This document shows positions 7,857 to 15,870 of a stretch of DNA of 24,571 nucleotides, one piece after another. Made by a program: the position numbers and the translations under genes. The DNA comes from DASTBU01 sp035711845 (GTDB lineage Bacteria; Acidobacteriota; Vicinamibacteria; Vicinamibacterales; 2-12-FULL-66-21). Positions within the stretch are counted from its first letter, which is position 1. Every line of letters begins with the position of its first letter. The notes under the pieces were generated by a model. That model searched no databases, had not been told where the DNA came from, and worked only from the letters and a program-made list of their open reading frames with translations. Location of the stretch: assembly GCA_035711845.1 (NCBI GenBank), contig DASTBU010000033.1, forward strand, positions 1 to 24,571. The letters are read 5' to 3'.

Positions 7857-8023
7857 TTGCGGATTGCGGATTGATTTGGGGATTGGAGATTGGACACTGG
7901 AGATTTGATTCGGAGATTGTTGGGGCTCGGTTCACCGTCGGTACCAATCCCCGAATGAAATCCGCAATCGACAACCCCCAATCCCCAATCAACCTGCAAT
8001 CTGCACTCAACGACTTTGCAATG
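7840..8023. repeat. Palindromic intergenic element, copy 1 (184 bp)
   Basis: Left end CATTGCCGATTCGTTGATTG (7840-7859). The right end, read on the minus strand from 8023, matches it at 16 of 20 positions. Inside, the left arm consists of GATTG-type words and the right arm of CAATC-type words, so the whole element can form a long imperfect hairpin around a core near 7925-7950. It sits between convergent genes, and each end contributes a CGT-TGA that ends the neighbouring gene (amidohydrolase at 7856, hemB at 8007). The same ends recur at 10629-10829 and 22469-22703. Confidence 0.8.
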
Positions 8024-9035
8024 CCCTGGCCACTTCCCGCGCGTAGTACGTGATGATGATGTCGGCGCCCGCGCGGCGGATCGACGTCAGCGTTTCCAGC
8101 ATGGCGCGCGGCTCGTCGATCCAACCGTTGCGGGCGGCAGCCTTCAGCATCGCGTACTCGCCGCTCACGTGGTACGCGGCCGTGGGGAGCCCGAACTCCT
8201 GCTTCACGCGCCAGATAACGTCGAGATAGGTCAGCGCCGGCTTGACCATGACGATGTCGGCGCCCTCGTCCACGTCGAGCGCCACCTCGCGCAGCGCTTC
8301 ATCGGCGTTGGCGGGATCCATCTGGTGCGATCGGCGGTCTCCGAAGGACGGGGCCGACTCGGCGGCCTCGCGGAACGGCCCGTAGAACGCGGAGCAGTAC
8401 TTCGCCGCGTACGACATGATCGCGACGTGCGTGAACCCTCCCTCGTCCAGCGCGGCCCGGATCCGTCCCACGCGGCCGTCCATCATGTCGGAAGGCGCGA
8501 CGATGTCCGCGCCTGCCGCCGCGTGCGACATCGCTGCACGCACGAGCTGTTCGACGGTCGGATCGTTCGTGATTTCGTCGTCGACCACGATGCCGCAGTG
8601 GCCGTGCGACGTGTACTCGCAGAGGCAGACATCGGTGACGACCAGCAGCCCCGGGACCTCGGCTTTGAGCGCGCGGATCGCGGACTGCACCGGCGCCTCG
8701 GGATCGTAGGCGCCCGATCCGATAGGGTCTTTCCGGTCGGGGAGCCCGAACAGCAGCACGCCGGGGATCCCTTCGCTCTTTGCGGCCGCGGCCTCGCGAA
8801 CCAGCTCGTCGACCGACAGCTGGTACACGCCCGGCATCGAGGCAACCTCCCGGCGCGCTCCTTCGCCGCTGCACACGAACAACGGATACAGGAACATCTC
8901 GGGCGACAGCCTCGTCTCCCGGACGAGGGCGCGCAGCGCGGGCGATCGCCGGAGCCGCCGCAGACGGTGCGTGAGGGAGAGGTCGGTGCGCCTGGATGCG
9001 GCTGCCATCGGAGAAGCGGCAGTTTTCGTGGGCAT
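8007..9035 (-). CDS. hemB: Delta-aminolevulinic acid dehydratase (porphobilinogen synthase) HemB
   Basis: Condenses two 5-aminolevulinate molecules to porphobilinogen. The 342-residue product shows RLRRLRRSPALRALVRET, FPLFVC-like YPLFVCSGEG, the zinc motif DVC137LC139EYTSHGHC147G, MSYAAK212YCSAFYGPFR and IVMVK265PALTYLD. The two lysines form the A- and P-site Schiff bases, and the three cysteines mark a zinc-dependent rather than magnesium-only enzyme. The start at 9035 has AGGGG about 10 nt upstream; the frame extends to 9134 but that part overlaps cobA-hemD and lacks family similarity. An internal Met at 9008 is possible. It is the last gene of the minus-strand heme operon, 34 bp after cobA-hemD. 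The last codons (AGT CGT TGA) lie inside the palindromic element. Confidence 0.97.
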   Translation of the reverse strand: MPTKTAASPMAAASRRTDLSLTHRLRRLRRSPALRALVRETRLSPEMFLYPLFVCSGEGARREVASMPGVYQLSVDELVREAAAAKSEGIPGVLLFGLPDRKDPIGSGAYDPEAPVQSAIRALKAEVPGLLVVTDVCLCEYTSHGHCGIVVDDEITNDPTVEQLVRAAMSHAAAGADIVAPSDMMDGRVGRIRAALDEGGFTHVAIMSYAAKYCSAFYGPFREAAESAPSFGDRRSHQMDPANADEALREVALDVDEGADIVMVKPALTYLDVIWRVKQEFGLPTAAYHVSGEYAMLKAAARNGWIDEPRAMLETLTSIRRAGADIIITYYAREVARALQSR

Positions 9036-9069
9036 GATCAGAAACCCCTGAGCGATCGTGTTTCCGGAC

Positions 9070-10623
9070 TCAGCCGGACTTCGTTTCCTCGGAGGGAGCG
9101 GGCTCGCCGGTGCTGAAATGCTCGACGAGCGCATCCACCAGATCAGGAATAGTGTAGCGTTCCGGCATCACTGTCGTGGCAATCTCGAGCTGCTGCGCCG
9201 CCTCGGCCGTGACGGGCCCTATCGAGGCCACGACCGTCGTGCGCAGCAGGTCGGCAGCCTGTTCGGGCCCGATGATCCTGGCGAAATTCCTCACTGTGGA
9301 CGCGCTCGTGAACGTGACCGCGTCGATCTCGCGGTCGAGCAGCATCCGATAGATGTCGGGCCCGCTGTCGCGCTCCGTGCCGGCGAGCACGGTCCGGTAG
9401 GCGACCACGTCGACGACCTCGGCGCCGGCGTCTCGCAGTTCTTCGACCAGCACATCGCGCGCGATGTCGGCGCGCGGGATCAGGAATCGCCGCCCGCGCA
9501 CGTCGCCATCCCCTTTCAACGCCTCGACGAGCGCCTCCGCCCTGAACTCGGCTGGCGTCAGATCCACCCGCAGGCCGTAGCGCGACAGCCGGGATGCCGT
9601 GGACGCTCCGACGGTGCAGATCCGTACGCCCTTCAGCTCGCGGATGTCGGCCGCCGCCAGCAAGCGCTCCATGAACGAATCCACCGCGTTGGCGCTGGTG
9701 AACACAAGCCAGTCGAACGTGCCGGCGTCGGCACACGCCCGATCGACCGCCGCCATGTCCTCGGGCGGCATGATGCGGATCGTAGGGGCCAGGATCGCCT
9801 CGGCACCGCGTTCCTCGAGCATGTCGATCAGTTCTGCGGCTTGCTCCCGCGACCTGGTGACGACGATCTTCCTGCCGAAGAGCGGACGATCGTCGAACCA
9901 GCGCAGGTGCTCGCGGAGGCCCGCCACGGCTCCCACGATCAGGATCGCGGGGGTTCCTTCACGGGCGTGGCCGGCAATGTCGGCCAGGCGACCCTGCACG
10001 GTCCGCTGTGAGGGCAGCGTCCCGTCGTAGATCAGCGCGGCCGCTTCGTCAGCCGGACGGCCGTGCGCGAGGAGCGCCCGGGTGATGGCGGCGATCTGCT
10101 GCGAGCCTGCGTAACAGAGCAGGGTGGCGCCGAGGCCCGTCAGACGCTCCCAATCGACATTGGGCGGGGCATCGGTCTCCGCTTCGTGCCCGCGGATGAA
10201 CGCCACCACGTCGCCGGCGTCGGGGTGCGTCACCGGGATGCCGGCGTACGCCGCTGCGCCGATGGCCACCGGGATCCCCGGCACGACCTCGAACGGGATC
10301 CCCTGCTCGTGCAGGAACAATGCTTCCTTGGCGCCGCTGTCGAACAGGAACGGATCGCCCCACTTCAGCCGCACGACAGTTCGCCCCTCACGCGCCTTTT
10401 CGGCGAGCAGGAAGGAGATGGCGTCCTGATCGGTCGGCTTGGGCGCAGCGGCGCCGACGTCGATCCGCTCGGCTCCCGGTTTTGCGAGCCGCAACAGCCG
10501 CGGAGGCACGCGGTGGTCGTACACCACCACGTCGGCGGCCTGAAGGTAGCGCCGGCCCTTCACGGTGAGCAGCGCCGAGTCCCCGGGACCGGCGCCGACG
10601 ATCGAGACAAAAGGTGTATTCAT
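9070..10623 (-). CDS. cobA-hemD: Fused uroporphyrinogen-III C-methyltransferase / uroporphyrinogen-III synthase (CobA-HemD)
   Basis: A 517-residue bifunctional protein. Residues 1-245 are a CobA-type SAM-dependent methyltransferase (VGAGPGDSALLTVKGRRYL, VVYDHRV, GIPFEVVPGI, AYAGIPVTH, GTPAILIVGAV), which makes precorrin-2 from uroporphyrinogen III. Residues 250-505 are HemD (GRKIVVTRSREQA, WLVFTSANAVDSFMERL, VDAVTFTSAS-like IDAVTFTSASTVRNF, TVVASIGPVTAEA), which cyclises hydroxymethylbilane. Such fusions are known in several phyla. The methyltransferase half departs from the usual pattern: RLKWGDPFLFDSG instead of RLKGGDPFvFGRG, and THPD instead of THRD/G. The start at 10623 is the family start. 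The frame continues upstream to 10773, but that is translated palindromic element. It follows hemC with the 201-bp element between, whose end is only 5 bp from this start codon; no Shine-Dalgarno sequence is visible. Confidence 0.94.
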   Translation of the reverse strand: MNTPFVSIVGAGPGDSALLTVKGRRYLQAADVVVYDHRVPPRLLRLAKPGAERIDVGAAAPKPTDQDAISFLLAEKAREGRTVVRLKWGDPFLFDSGAKEALFLHEQGIPFEVVPGIPVAIGAAAYAGIPVTHPDAGDVVAFIRGHEAETDAPPNVDWERLTGLGATLLCYAGSQQIAAITRALLAHGRPADEAAALIYDGTLPSQRTVQGRLADIAGHAREGTPAILIVGAVAGLREHLRWFDDRPLFGRKIVVTRSREQAAELIDMLEERGAEAILAPTIRIMPPEDMAAVDRACADAGTFDWLVFTSANAVDSFMERLLAAADIRELKGVRICTVGASTASRLSRYGLRVDLTPAEFRAEALVEALKGDGDVRGRRFLIPRADIARDVLVEELRDAGAEVVDVVAYRTVLAGTERDSGPDIYRMLLDREIDAVTFTSASTVRNFARIIGPEQAADLLRTTVVASIGPVTAEAAQQLEIATTVMPERYTIPDLVDALVEHFSTGEPAPSEETKSG

Positions 10624-10628
10624 GCGCC

Positions 10629-10829
10629 TATTGCGGATTCGTTGAGTGCAGAGTGCAGATTGATTGAGGATTTGCGGTTGGAGATTGGAGACTTGATTCG
10701 AAGATTGAGGATCTGGCTGCATGTGAGCGGCGGCAGGGAACCGCCCCTTTGCAATCCCGAATCGAATCACCAATCGTCAATCGTCAATCCCACATCGATT
10801 TGCATTCTCCAATCAACGAATCGACATTG
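10629..10829. repeat. Palindromic intergenic element, copy 2 (201 bp)
   Basis: The left end TATTGCGGATTCGTTGAGTG (10629-10648) and the right end (CAATCAACGAATC at 10810-10822 plus GACATTG) are inverted copies of the terminus seen at 7840 and 22469. The arms are GATTG/GGAGATTG words on the left and CAATC words on the right, around a GC-rich core near 10715-10750. It lies inside the heme operon, from 6 bp after the hemC stop to 5 bp before the cobA-hemD start, filling that spacer. Confidence 0.78.
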
Positions 10830-10835
10830 CCGATC

Positions 10836-11783
10836 TCACGTAGAGCCCCTGACCGCATCGAGGATGTCCGTGGCGCCGTCCCGCGCCAGCTCTTCGGCGA
10901 GGCGCCGGCCGAGGGCGGCCGGATCGGACGCAGGCCCCTGGCCACGGCGCCTGAGCGCGCGGCGTCCGTCCGGAGTCGCCACGACCGCGTGCATATCGAG
11001 ACCGCCGTTGACGTGAAGGGCCACGGCGCCAAGTGGCAGCTGGCACCCGCCGCCCAGCGCGGCGACCAGCGCGCGTTCGGCCGCGAGGCTCACGCCGGAG
11101 GTCGAATCGTGGATGGCCTGGAGCACCTGCCGCGTGGCCGAATCGTCAGCCCGGATCTCGATGGCCACGATTCCCTGACCGGGCGCCGGCACGCAATCCT
11201 CGACCGACAGCGCTGCCGTGATGCGGTTGCCGAAGCCGAGCCGCCGCAAACCGGCTGAGGCCAGCACGAGCGCATCATAGCCGCCGCCATCCAGTTTGCG
11301 AAGCCGGGTATCGACGTTGCCCCGGATTGGGATGAACGAGGCACCCGGAAACAGAAGGGCCAGCTGCGCCGCTCGTCTGACACTGCTCGTGGCGATCGCA
11401 GGCGCGTCGCCGAGGCGTGCGCGGAGCGATGGGAAGTCACCAGCCGGCACATCCGCTGCCATGACCAGCGCGTCGCGCGGATCTTCCCGCGGCAGCGTGG
11501 CCGCCACATCCAGGCCCTCCGGGAGCACCGCCGGCATGTCCTTGGCGCTGTGCACGGCAAGATCCACGTCGCCCTTGACGAGCGCGTCCTCGATCTCCTT
11601 GACGAACAGCCGCTTGCCGCCCGCTTCCGAGAGGGGCGCCCCCTGCAGGCGATCCCCGCTCGTCCTGATGATGACCAGCTCGGTCGTGACGCCGGTCGTC
11701 TCGAGCAATCCGGCAACAGTTCGCGCCTGCCACAGCGCCAGAGCGCTGCCGCGCGTGCCGATTCTCGAGCTTCGGCCCCTCAC
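10836..11783 (-). CDS. hemC: Hydroxymethylbilane synthase (porphobilinogen deaminase) HemC
   Basis: Polymerises four porphobilinogens to hydroxymethylbilane. The 315-residue product has IGTRGSALALWQA, the catalytic Asp in HSAKD82MP, TSSVRRAAQL, IRGNVDTRLRKL, VPAPGQGIVAIEIR and the dipyrromethane-cofactor cysteine in ALGGGC247QLPLGA. The start is a GTG at 11783-11781 that overlaps the hemA stop by 4 bases (GTGA), the usual sign of translational coupling. The N-terminus RSSRIGTRGSAL fits the family, so no other start is needed. The product goes to HemD, encoded next in the operon, but the two genes are separated by the palindromic element at 10629-10829. Confidence 0.97.
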   Translation of the reverse strand: MRGRSSRIGTRGSALALWQARTVAGLLETTGVTTELVIIRTSGDRLQGAPLSEAGGKRLFVKEIEDALVKGDVDLAVHSAKDMPAVLPEGLDVAATLPREDPRDALVMAADVPAGDFPSLRARLGDAPAIATSSVRRAAQLALLFPGASFIPIRGNVDTRLRKLDGGGYDALVLASAGLRRLGFGNRITAALSVEDCVPAPGQGIVAIEIRADDSATRQVLQAIHDSTSGVSLAAERALVAALGGGCQLPLGAVALHVNGGLDMHAVVATPDGRRALRRRGQGPASDPAALGRRLAEELARDGATDILDAVRGST

Positions 11784-13093
11784 CGTGACGAGACCTTCCG
11801 CGGAGCCTGTGCTCCCGTGGGCGCCTTCTCGTCCGCCGCCAGGCTGAACAACCGGTTCAAGGCATCCGCATATGCCATGATCATGGTTTCATCGTTCACG
11901 GACTTGAGCTGTTCGGTCGGCGTGAGGAGCAGCTTCTCCACGATCAGATGCGTTATCTCGTCGAGCCGTGCCCTCGCTTCCGGAGGAAGGTTCGACAGCT
12001 TGTGCTCCTGGCGGCTGAGTTCCGCCAGCCGGATGGCCTCGAATCGCTGGCGCAGCGCCACGACGGTCGGGATGATCTCGCGAGACTGCATCCACGTCAC
12101 GAACCGGCTGACCTCCTCGTCGATGATCGCGTCGGCGCGGGTCAGCTCTCCGCTGCGGCGGGCGAGGTTCTCCTTGACGATGGTTCGAAGGTCGTCGATG
12201 TTGTAGAGAAAGACCTGATCGAGGTCGCCGACGGCGGCCTCCACGTCGCGCGGCACGGCGATATCGATGACGAAGAGCGGCCGGTCTCGACGCGGCCGCA
12301 TCACTTCCTCGACGTGGGCGCGCGTGAGCACCGGCTCGGTCGCGCCGGTGGCCGTGACGACGATGTCCGCGTCGCCGAGCGCCCGGTTGAGATCCGACCA
12401 CGGCACGGCGCGGCCCTGGAGCTGACGGGCGAGCGTTTCTGCGGTCTGCAGTGTCCGGCTCGCGATCGTGATCTGACGCACTTTCTGCGCCTGCAGGTGG
12501 ATGCCGGTCAGCTTCGCCATCTCGCCGGCGCCGAGAATCAGCACGCCGAGGCCCTGGAGGTCGCCGAAGATCTTTTTCGCGAGCGCGATCGCGGCGTAGC
12601 TCACCGACACCGCCCCCTCGCCCAGCCCCGTTTCCGTCCGCACGCGCTTGCCGACGGCAAAGGCCGAATGAAACAGCCGGTTGGTCAGCGCTCCCGTCGA
12701 TTGCAGGTCCTGTGCGGCGGCATAAGCGGCCTTCACCTGTCCCAGGATCTGCGGCTCTCCAACGACGAGCGAGTCGAGTCCGGCCGAGACCCTGAACAGG
12801 TGACGCACCGCGTCGGCGCCCCGGTGCGCGTACAAATGGTCGGCCATGCGGCCGTGATCGATCCCGTGGTACTCGCTGAAGAAGCGGCCGATTGGCTCCG
12901 TGGCCGCATCGGAGTCGGCGACGGCATAGATTTCGGCGCGATTGCAGGTCGAGAGGACGACGGCCTCGGAGCCGAGGCGCCGCGCGACGATCGCGGCGAG
13001 CGCGGCCTCGATCCCGCCGCGCGAGAAGTCCACGCATTCACGCAACTCGACGGGCGCCGTGCGGTGGCTCAGGCCGATGGCGAGCAGACGCAT
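11780..13093 (-). CDS. hemA: Glutamyl-tRNA reductase HemA
   Basis: Reduces glutamyl-tRNA(Glu) to glutamate-1-semialdehyde with NADPH, the first committed step of C5 heme synthesis. The 437-residue product begins MRLLAIGLSHRTAPVELRE, has the nucleophile C50 in LSTC50NRAEIY, the signature HLFRVSAGLDSLVVGEPQIL, GKRVRTETGLGEGAVSVSYA, a Rossmann motif VLILGAGEMAKLTG, and the C-terminal helical dimerisation domain. Length fits the family (about 420-450). The ATG at 13093 follows the ccsA stop after one base, and the 3' end overlaps hemC by 4 bases, so ccsA, hemA and hemC are tightly coupled. HemA is commonly feedback-controlled by heme; no regulatory RNA is visible here. Confidence 0.98.
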   Translation of the reverse strand: MRLLAIGLSHRTAPVELRECVDFSRGGIEAALAAIVARRLGSEAVVLSTCNRAEIYAVADSDAATEPIGRFFSEYHGIDHGRMADHLYAHRGADAVRHLFRVSAGLDSLVVGEPQILGQVKAAYAAAQDLQSTGALTNRLFHSAFAVGKRVRTETGLGEGAVSVSYAAIALAKKIFGDLQGLGVLILGAGEMAKLTGIHLQAQKVRQITIASRTLQTAETLARQLQGRAVPWSDLNRALGDADIVVTATGATEPVLTRAHVEEVMRPRRDRPLFVIDIAVPRDVEAAVGDLDQVFLYNIDDLRTIVKENLARRSGELTRADAIIDEEVSRFVTWMQSREIIPTVVALRQRFEAIRLAELSRQEHKLSNLPPEARARLDEITHLIVEKLLLTPTEQLKSVNDETMIMAYADALNRLFSLAADEKAPTGAQAPRKVSSR

Positions 13094-13094
13094 G

Positions 13095-13913
13095 TCAGAA
13101 GTTGTGGCTCCTCGTGAGGAAGTAGCCGACCGGCACGAAGTTGAGCAGGATGATCACGAACGCGAACGCCGAGAGCCACGCCGCGCGCCGGCCACTCCAT
13201 CCGATCGTCTTTCGCGCGAACAGCGCAAACGAGTACACCGCCCACGAGACCAGCGCCACCAGGATCTTGGGGTCGGCGATCGACATGGCCTGCGCACGCG
13301 GGTCGGGCGAGGTCTGGACCTGCGTGGCCCAGATCCCGCCGATGGCAATACCCACCGTCAGGAAGACCCACCCAATCGTCACCACGCGCCCGTTCATCTT
13401 GTCGAGCACCTGGAGCGACGGCAGGCGCACGTAGAAGAACCCCAGGTGCTTGGCTTTCATTTCGTTGAACAGGAGCACGTAGGTGACGCCCAGCACGCAC
13501 GCCAGCGCGAAGTTCGCGTAGGCGAACAGCATCGACACGATGTGAATCGTGAACAATGGGCTCTGCAGCACCGGCGGCCGCGGGCTGACCGTCGGGTCCA
13601 GCGCGGGAATCGTATACAGCGCGACCACCAGGATCGTGACGAAGACGCCCATAGCGCGTTCGTCCGTGGTCAGCTCCACGTACAGGTAGGAAATACCCAG
13701 CAGCCAGACGAACGCGGACACGGCCGCCGTCGTCCCGACGAGCGGCGCATGCCCGACCTGCACGGTCTGCATGCCGATGAGGAAGGTGTGCGCGAGCACC
13801 GCGCCGGCGAGGAGCGCCGTCGCCAGCCGTCCCGTTCGCGGATCCCGCCACGCGAAGTGTGTGAGGTAACCGGCTGCCGCGGCCGCGTAAAGGACGAGCG
13901 GAACCAGATGCAT
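13095..13913 (-). CDS. CcsA/HemX-type cytochrome c assembly membrane protein
   Basis: A 272-residue polytopic protein with about eight hydrophobic segments, of the CcmC/CcsA/HemX family (cytochrome c assembly). Members handle heme for cytochrome c maturation (CcsA) or, as HemX in Bacillus, influence HemA levels. It has an early histidine AGYLTHFAW, LAHTFLIGMQT, SPLFTIHIVSMLFAYANFAL (conserved family histidine), and a C-terminal IWATQVQTSPDPRAQAMSIA followed by DPKILVALVSWAVYS. The last part is the counterpart of the heme-handling WGW-DPK-W region, but the tryptophan-rich WWD signature is not intact. Its place directly before hemA (one base apart) is the classic hemX position, so HemX-like is a reasonable reading; I leave the symbol empty because CcsA and HemX cannot be separated by eye. 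Confidence 0.88.
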   Translation of the reverse strand: MHLVPLVLYAAAAAGYLTHFAWRDPRTGRLATALLAGAVLAHTFLIGMQTVQVGHAPLVGTTAAVSAFVWLLGISYLYVELTTDERAMGVFVTILVVALYTIPALDPTVSPRPPVLQSPLFTIHIVSMLFAYANFALACVLGVTYVLLFNEMKAKHLGFFYVRLPSLQVLDKMNGRVVTIGWVFLTVGIAIGGIWATQVQTSPDPRAQAMSIADPKILVALVSWAVYSFALFARKTIGWSGRRAAWLSAFAFVIILLNFVPVGYFLTRSHNF

Positions 13914-13919
13914 CGTGGA

Positions 13920-14837
13920 TTATTCCGCCGACGGGCCGTAATAGCCTCGGCGCGTTCGCGTCTGAAGCCCTGGCCGCGTCACGCGGACGACGAGACGACG
14001 CCAACTGCCGTTGCGGAGGGAGTTCTTCGAGGTGTAGCCGAGGCTGTACTGGCTGGCCAGCTCCTCGGAGATCTGCTGGTAGATGCCGGAGAGCTCGCCG
14101 ACCGATGTTGGAAAGAAGGCGCGCCCCCCCGTTTCCGTCGAGAGCTGCTTCAGGACGAATTCCGCTTCCTTGAACTCCGACCGCCCGCTGTTCTGCTTGA
14201 GGCCGATCGCGTAAATCGCCGTCTCGGAGCGCTTGGCCAGATCCAGGACCTCCTCGTATTCGACCAGGCTCGACGTATCGTCGCCGTCGGAGAGCACCAC
14301 GATCGCCTCCCGCCGGATCTCCTCCGCGGAGGGCGCCTTGATCTTCTTCAGCTCCTTGAGCGAGATGTAGATCGCGTTGTAGAGCGCCGTCGAGCCGTTG
14401 ACGCTCGTGTGGCGGATGGCCTTTTCGAGCGTGGGGACGTCATTGGTGAACGTCTGCAGCACCCGCACCTGGCTGTCGAAATCGATCACCGTCATCACAT
14501 CGTCGGTCCGCATGCGCCGGGCGAAGCCGATGGCCGCTTCTTGCGCGGTCTCGAGCCGATTCTCCATGCTCGCGCTCGTGTCGAGCAGCACCGCGAGCGC
14601 GATTGGCTGCTGCCCGTGCGAGAAGAAGTTGATCGTCTGCTTGACGCCGTCCTCGAAGACCTCGAATTCTTCCTTTTCCAGGTTGGTGACGTATCGGCCA
14701 CTGTCGGTGACGGTCACGCTCAGCGAGACCAGATCGACGCCGGCGCGGAACCGATCCTGCGCGATGATCGTGCCGGCGCACAGCGCCGCCAGAAGGGCCA
14801 GGCTGAGCGCGCGGCGGGCACTGGTCGTGAGGAACAT
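13920..14837 (-). CDS. Exported VWFA-domain protein, acidobacterial type, intact MIDAS
   Basis: A 305-residue exported protein. The N-terminal hydrophobic segment (RALSLALLAALCAGTIIAQ) is a Sec signal peptide. Residues 30-70 are the beta lead-in found in the VWFA-related acidobacterial family (VDLVSLSVTVTDSGRYVTNL then EEFEVFEDGVKQ). The VWFA domain follows at about 78-260 with a full metal-ion-dependent adhesion site: D86-T-S88-A-S90, T150 in NGSTALYNAI, and D184/D186 in VLSDGDDTSS. VWFA domains with MIDAS bind protein ligands through a divalent cation. The C-terminus (QYSLGYTSKN, RRGYYGP) is also typical of the family. It starts two bases after the stop of the paralogue at 14840-15742 and ends 6 bp before ccsA, so both are cotranscribed with the heme genes. 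Function unknown. Confidence 0.9.
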   Translation of the reverse strand: MFLTTSARRALSLALLAALCAGTIIAQDRFRAGVDLVSLSVTVTDSGRYVTNLEKEEFEVFEDGVKQTINFFSHGQQPIALAVLLDTSASMENRLETAQEAAIGFARRMRTDDVMTVIDFDSQVRVLQTFTNDVPTLEKAIRHTSVNGSTALYNAIYISLKELKKIKAPSAEEIRREAIVVLSDGDDTSSLVEYEEVLDLAKRSETAIYAIGLKQNSGRSEFKEAEFVLKQLSTETGGRAFFPTSVGELSGIYQQISEELASQYSLGYTSKNSLRNGSWRRLVVRVTRPGLQTRTRRGYYGPSAE

Positions 14838-14839
14838 CG

Positions 14840-15742
14840 TCAGCGGCCCGGTGCTACTTTGGTGGCGCGCACGGTCACGTCCGGTCGGTTGACGCTCACT
14901 TCCACCTTTTCAGGAGGGATGAGCATTTCCGGCCGGCTGTAGGTGACGACGTACTGGTTCAGCAACTCGGCGGCAACCTGTGTCAGCTTCGTTGGAATGG
15001 CGCTGACCGCGAGGATTTGATCCCGCCGTCCGCCGGTGAGGCTCGTGCCTTCGGAGAGCACGATGTTGCGGTTGCGCATCTCGTCCGTGCGGGAATCGGA
15101 CGGGTTGCCGATGGCGAGCGCGTGGAACGTGGCGCCGCTCTTGCGCAGTTCCTGAAGCACGGGCTGATAGTAGAGGTTGCTGAACTCGACACCCTCGACC
15201 GTGAGCGCGATGATCACCCGGCGCGTCGCGTCTTCCCGCCGCTGCAGGCCGCGGGAGACCTCGACGATCGCGTCCAGCAGATACGACCCCGCGGACTGCC
15301 GCGAGAAAATCTTGGTGATACCCCGCTTCAGCACCTCGGTGCTGGTCGTGTAGTCGACGATCGAGGTCGGGCGTTCGCCGAAGGTGGCAATGGCGATCTC
15401 CGCCTTTCCGTCGAGCAGTTCAACGAACTCGGTCAGCCCCCGTCGCAGCTCCTGGATGGCCGGTTCGGCCGCCTGGCTGTCGTCCACGAGCACGGAGATC
15501 GTGAGCAGCGCCGTGGCCGGGCCTGCCTTGAGCACTTCGCGTACGGTTCGGTCCTCACCCTCACGCACGGAGAAGTCGGCGGCCGAGAGGCCGGGCACGG
15601 GCGCCCCGCTGTCGTCCAGCACGCTGACATAGATCTCCTTCGTGCGGGGTCCGGCCTGCGTCGCCGATTCCTTCTGGGGTCCGATCGTGGAAGCGGTGGC
15701 GGCGAGCGAACCGAGCAGCGCAAGGGCGAACGTGTGCGTCAT
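14840..15742 (-). CDS. Exported VWFA-like protein, acidobacterial type, degenerate MIDAS
   Basis: A 300-residue paralogue of the next gene and the first gene of the tetrapyrrole operon. The signal peptide is MTHTFALALLGSLAATAST. The lead-in (KEIYVSVLDDSGAPVPGLSA then ADFSVREGED) and overall layout match the sister protein. The metal site is degraded: D87-D-S89-Q-A91 lacks the last serine, the Thr loop reads AGSYLLDAI, and the SDGDD loop is replaced by LTVEGVEF. It is therefore unlikely to bind a metal in the standard way. I chose ATG 15742 because the signal peptide starts there and GAGG lies about 10 nt upstream; the frame extends to 15877 but that stretch contains the promoter. Pairing an intact and a degenerate VWFA protein suggests a complex, which is inference. 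Confidence 0.88.
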   Translation of the reverse strand: MTHTFALALLGSLAATASTIGPQKESATQAGPRTKEIYVSVLDDSGAPVPGLSAADFSVREGEDRTVREVLKAGPATALLTISVLVDDSQAAEPAIQELRRGLTEFVELLDGKAEIAIATFGERPTSIVDYTTSTEVLKRGITKIFSRQSAGSYLLDAIVEVSRGLQRREDATRRVIIALTVEGVEFSNLYYQPVLQELRKSGATFHALAIGNPSDSRTDEMRNRNIVLSEGTSLTGGRRDQILAVSAIPTKLTQVAAELLNQYVVTYSRPEMLIPPEKVEVSVNRPDVTVRATKVAPGR

Positions 15743-15760
15743 CGGGGAGCCTCTGACGGC

Positions 15761-15790
15761 AGTATAGGCTTTGCATGCGGAGAGCGTCAA
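15761..15790 (-). promoter_or_regulatory. Sigma70-type promoter of the VWFA-ccsA-hem operon
   Basis: On the minus strand TTGACG (15790-15785) is followed after 18 bp by TATACT (15766-15761). The predicted start of transcription is near 15754, leaving a leader of about 12 nt that contains GAGG before the ATG at 15742. It matches the sigma70 consensus at 5 of 6 bases in both hexamers. Confidence 0.68.
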
Positions 15791-15870
15791 GAAAGCCAAC
15801 TGTCCGAAAACTGTTGGTAAATAGGGATTTGTGCGTTCCCAGGGCGCCGGAAATCCGGCGGCGGGCTTCC

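Noticed and set aside
10624..10773. 50-residue N-terminal extension of CobA-HemD
   Set aside because: It is translated palindromic element (asparagine/glutamine/serine-rich); CobA similarity begins at MNTPFVSIVGAG.
12942..14942. Long plus-strand open frame opposite hemA, ccsA and the VWFA gene
   Set aside because: Arginine/histidine-rich shadow caused by high GC; the opposite strand carries well-recognised genes throughout.
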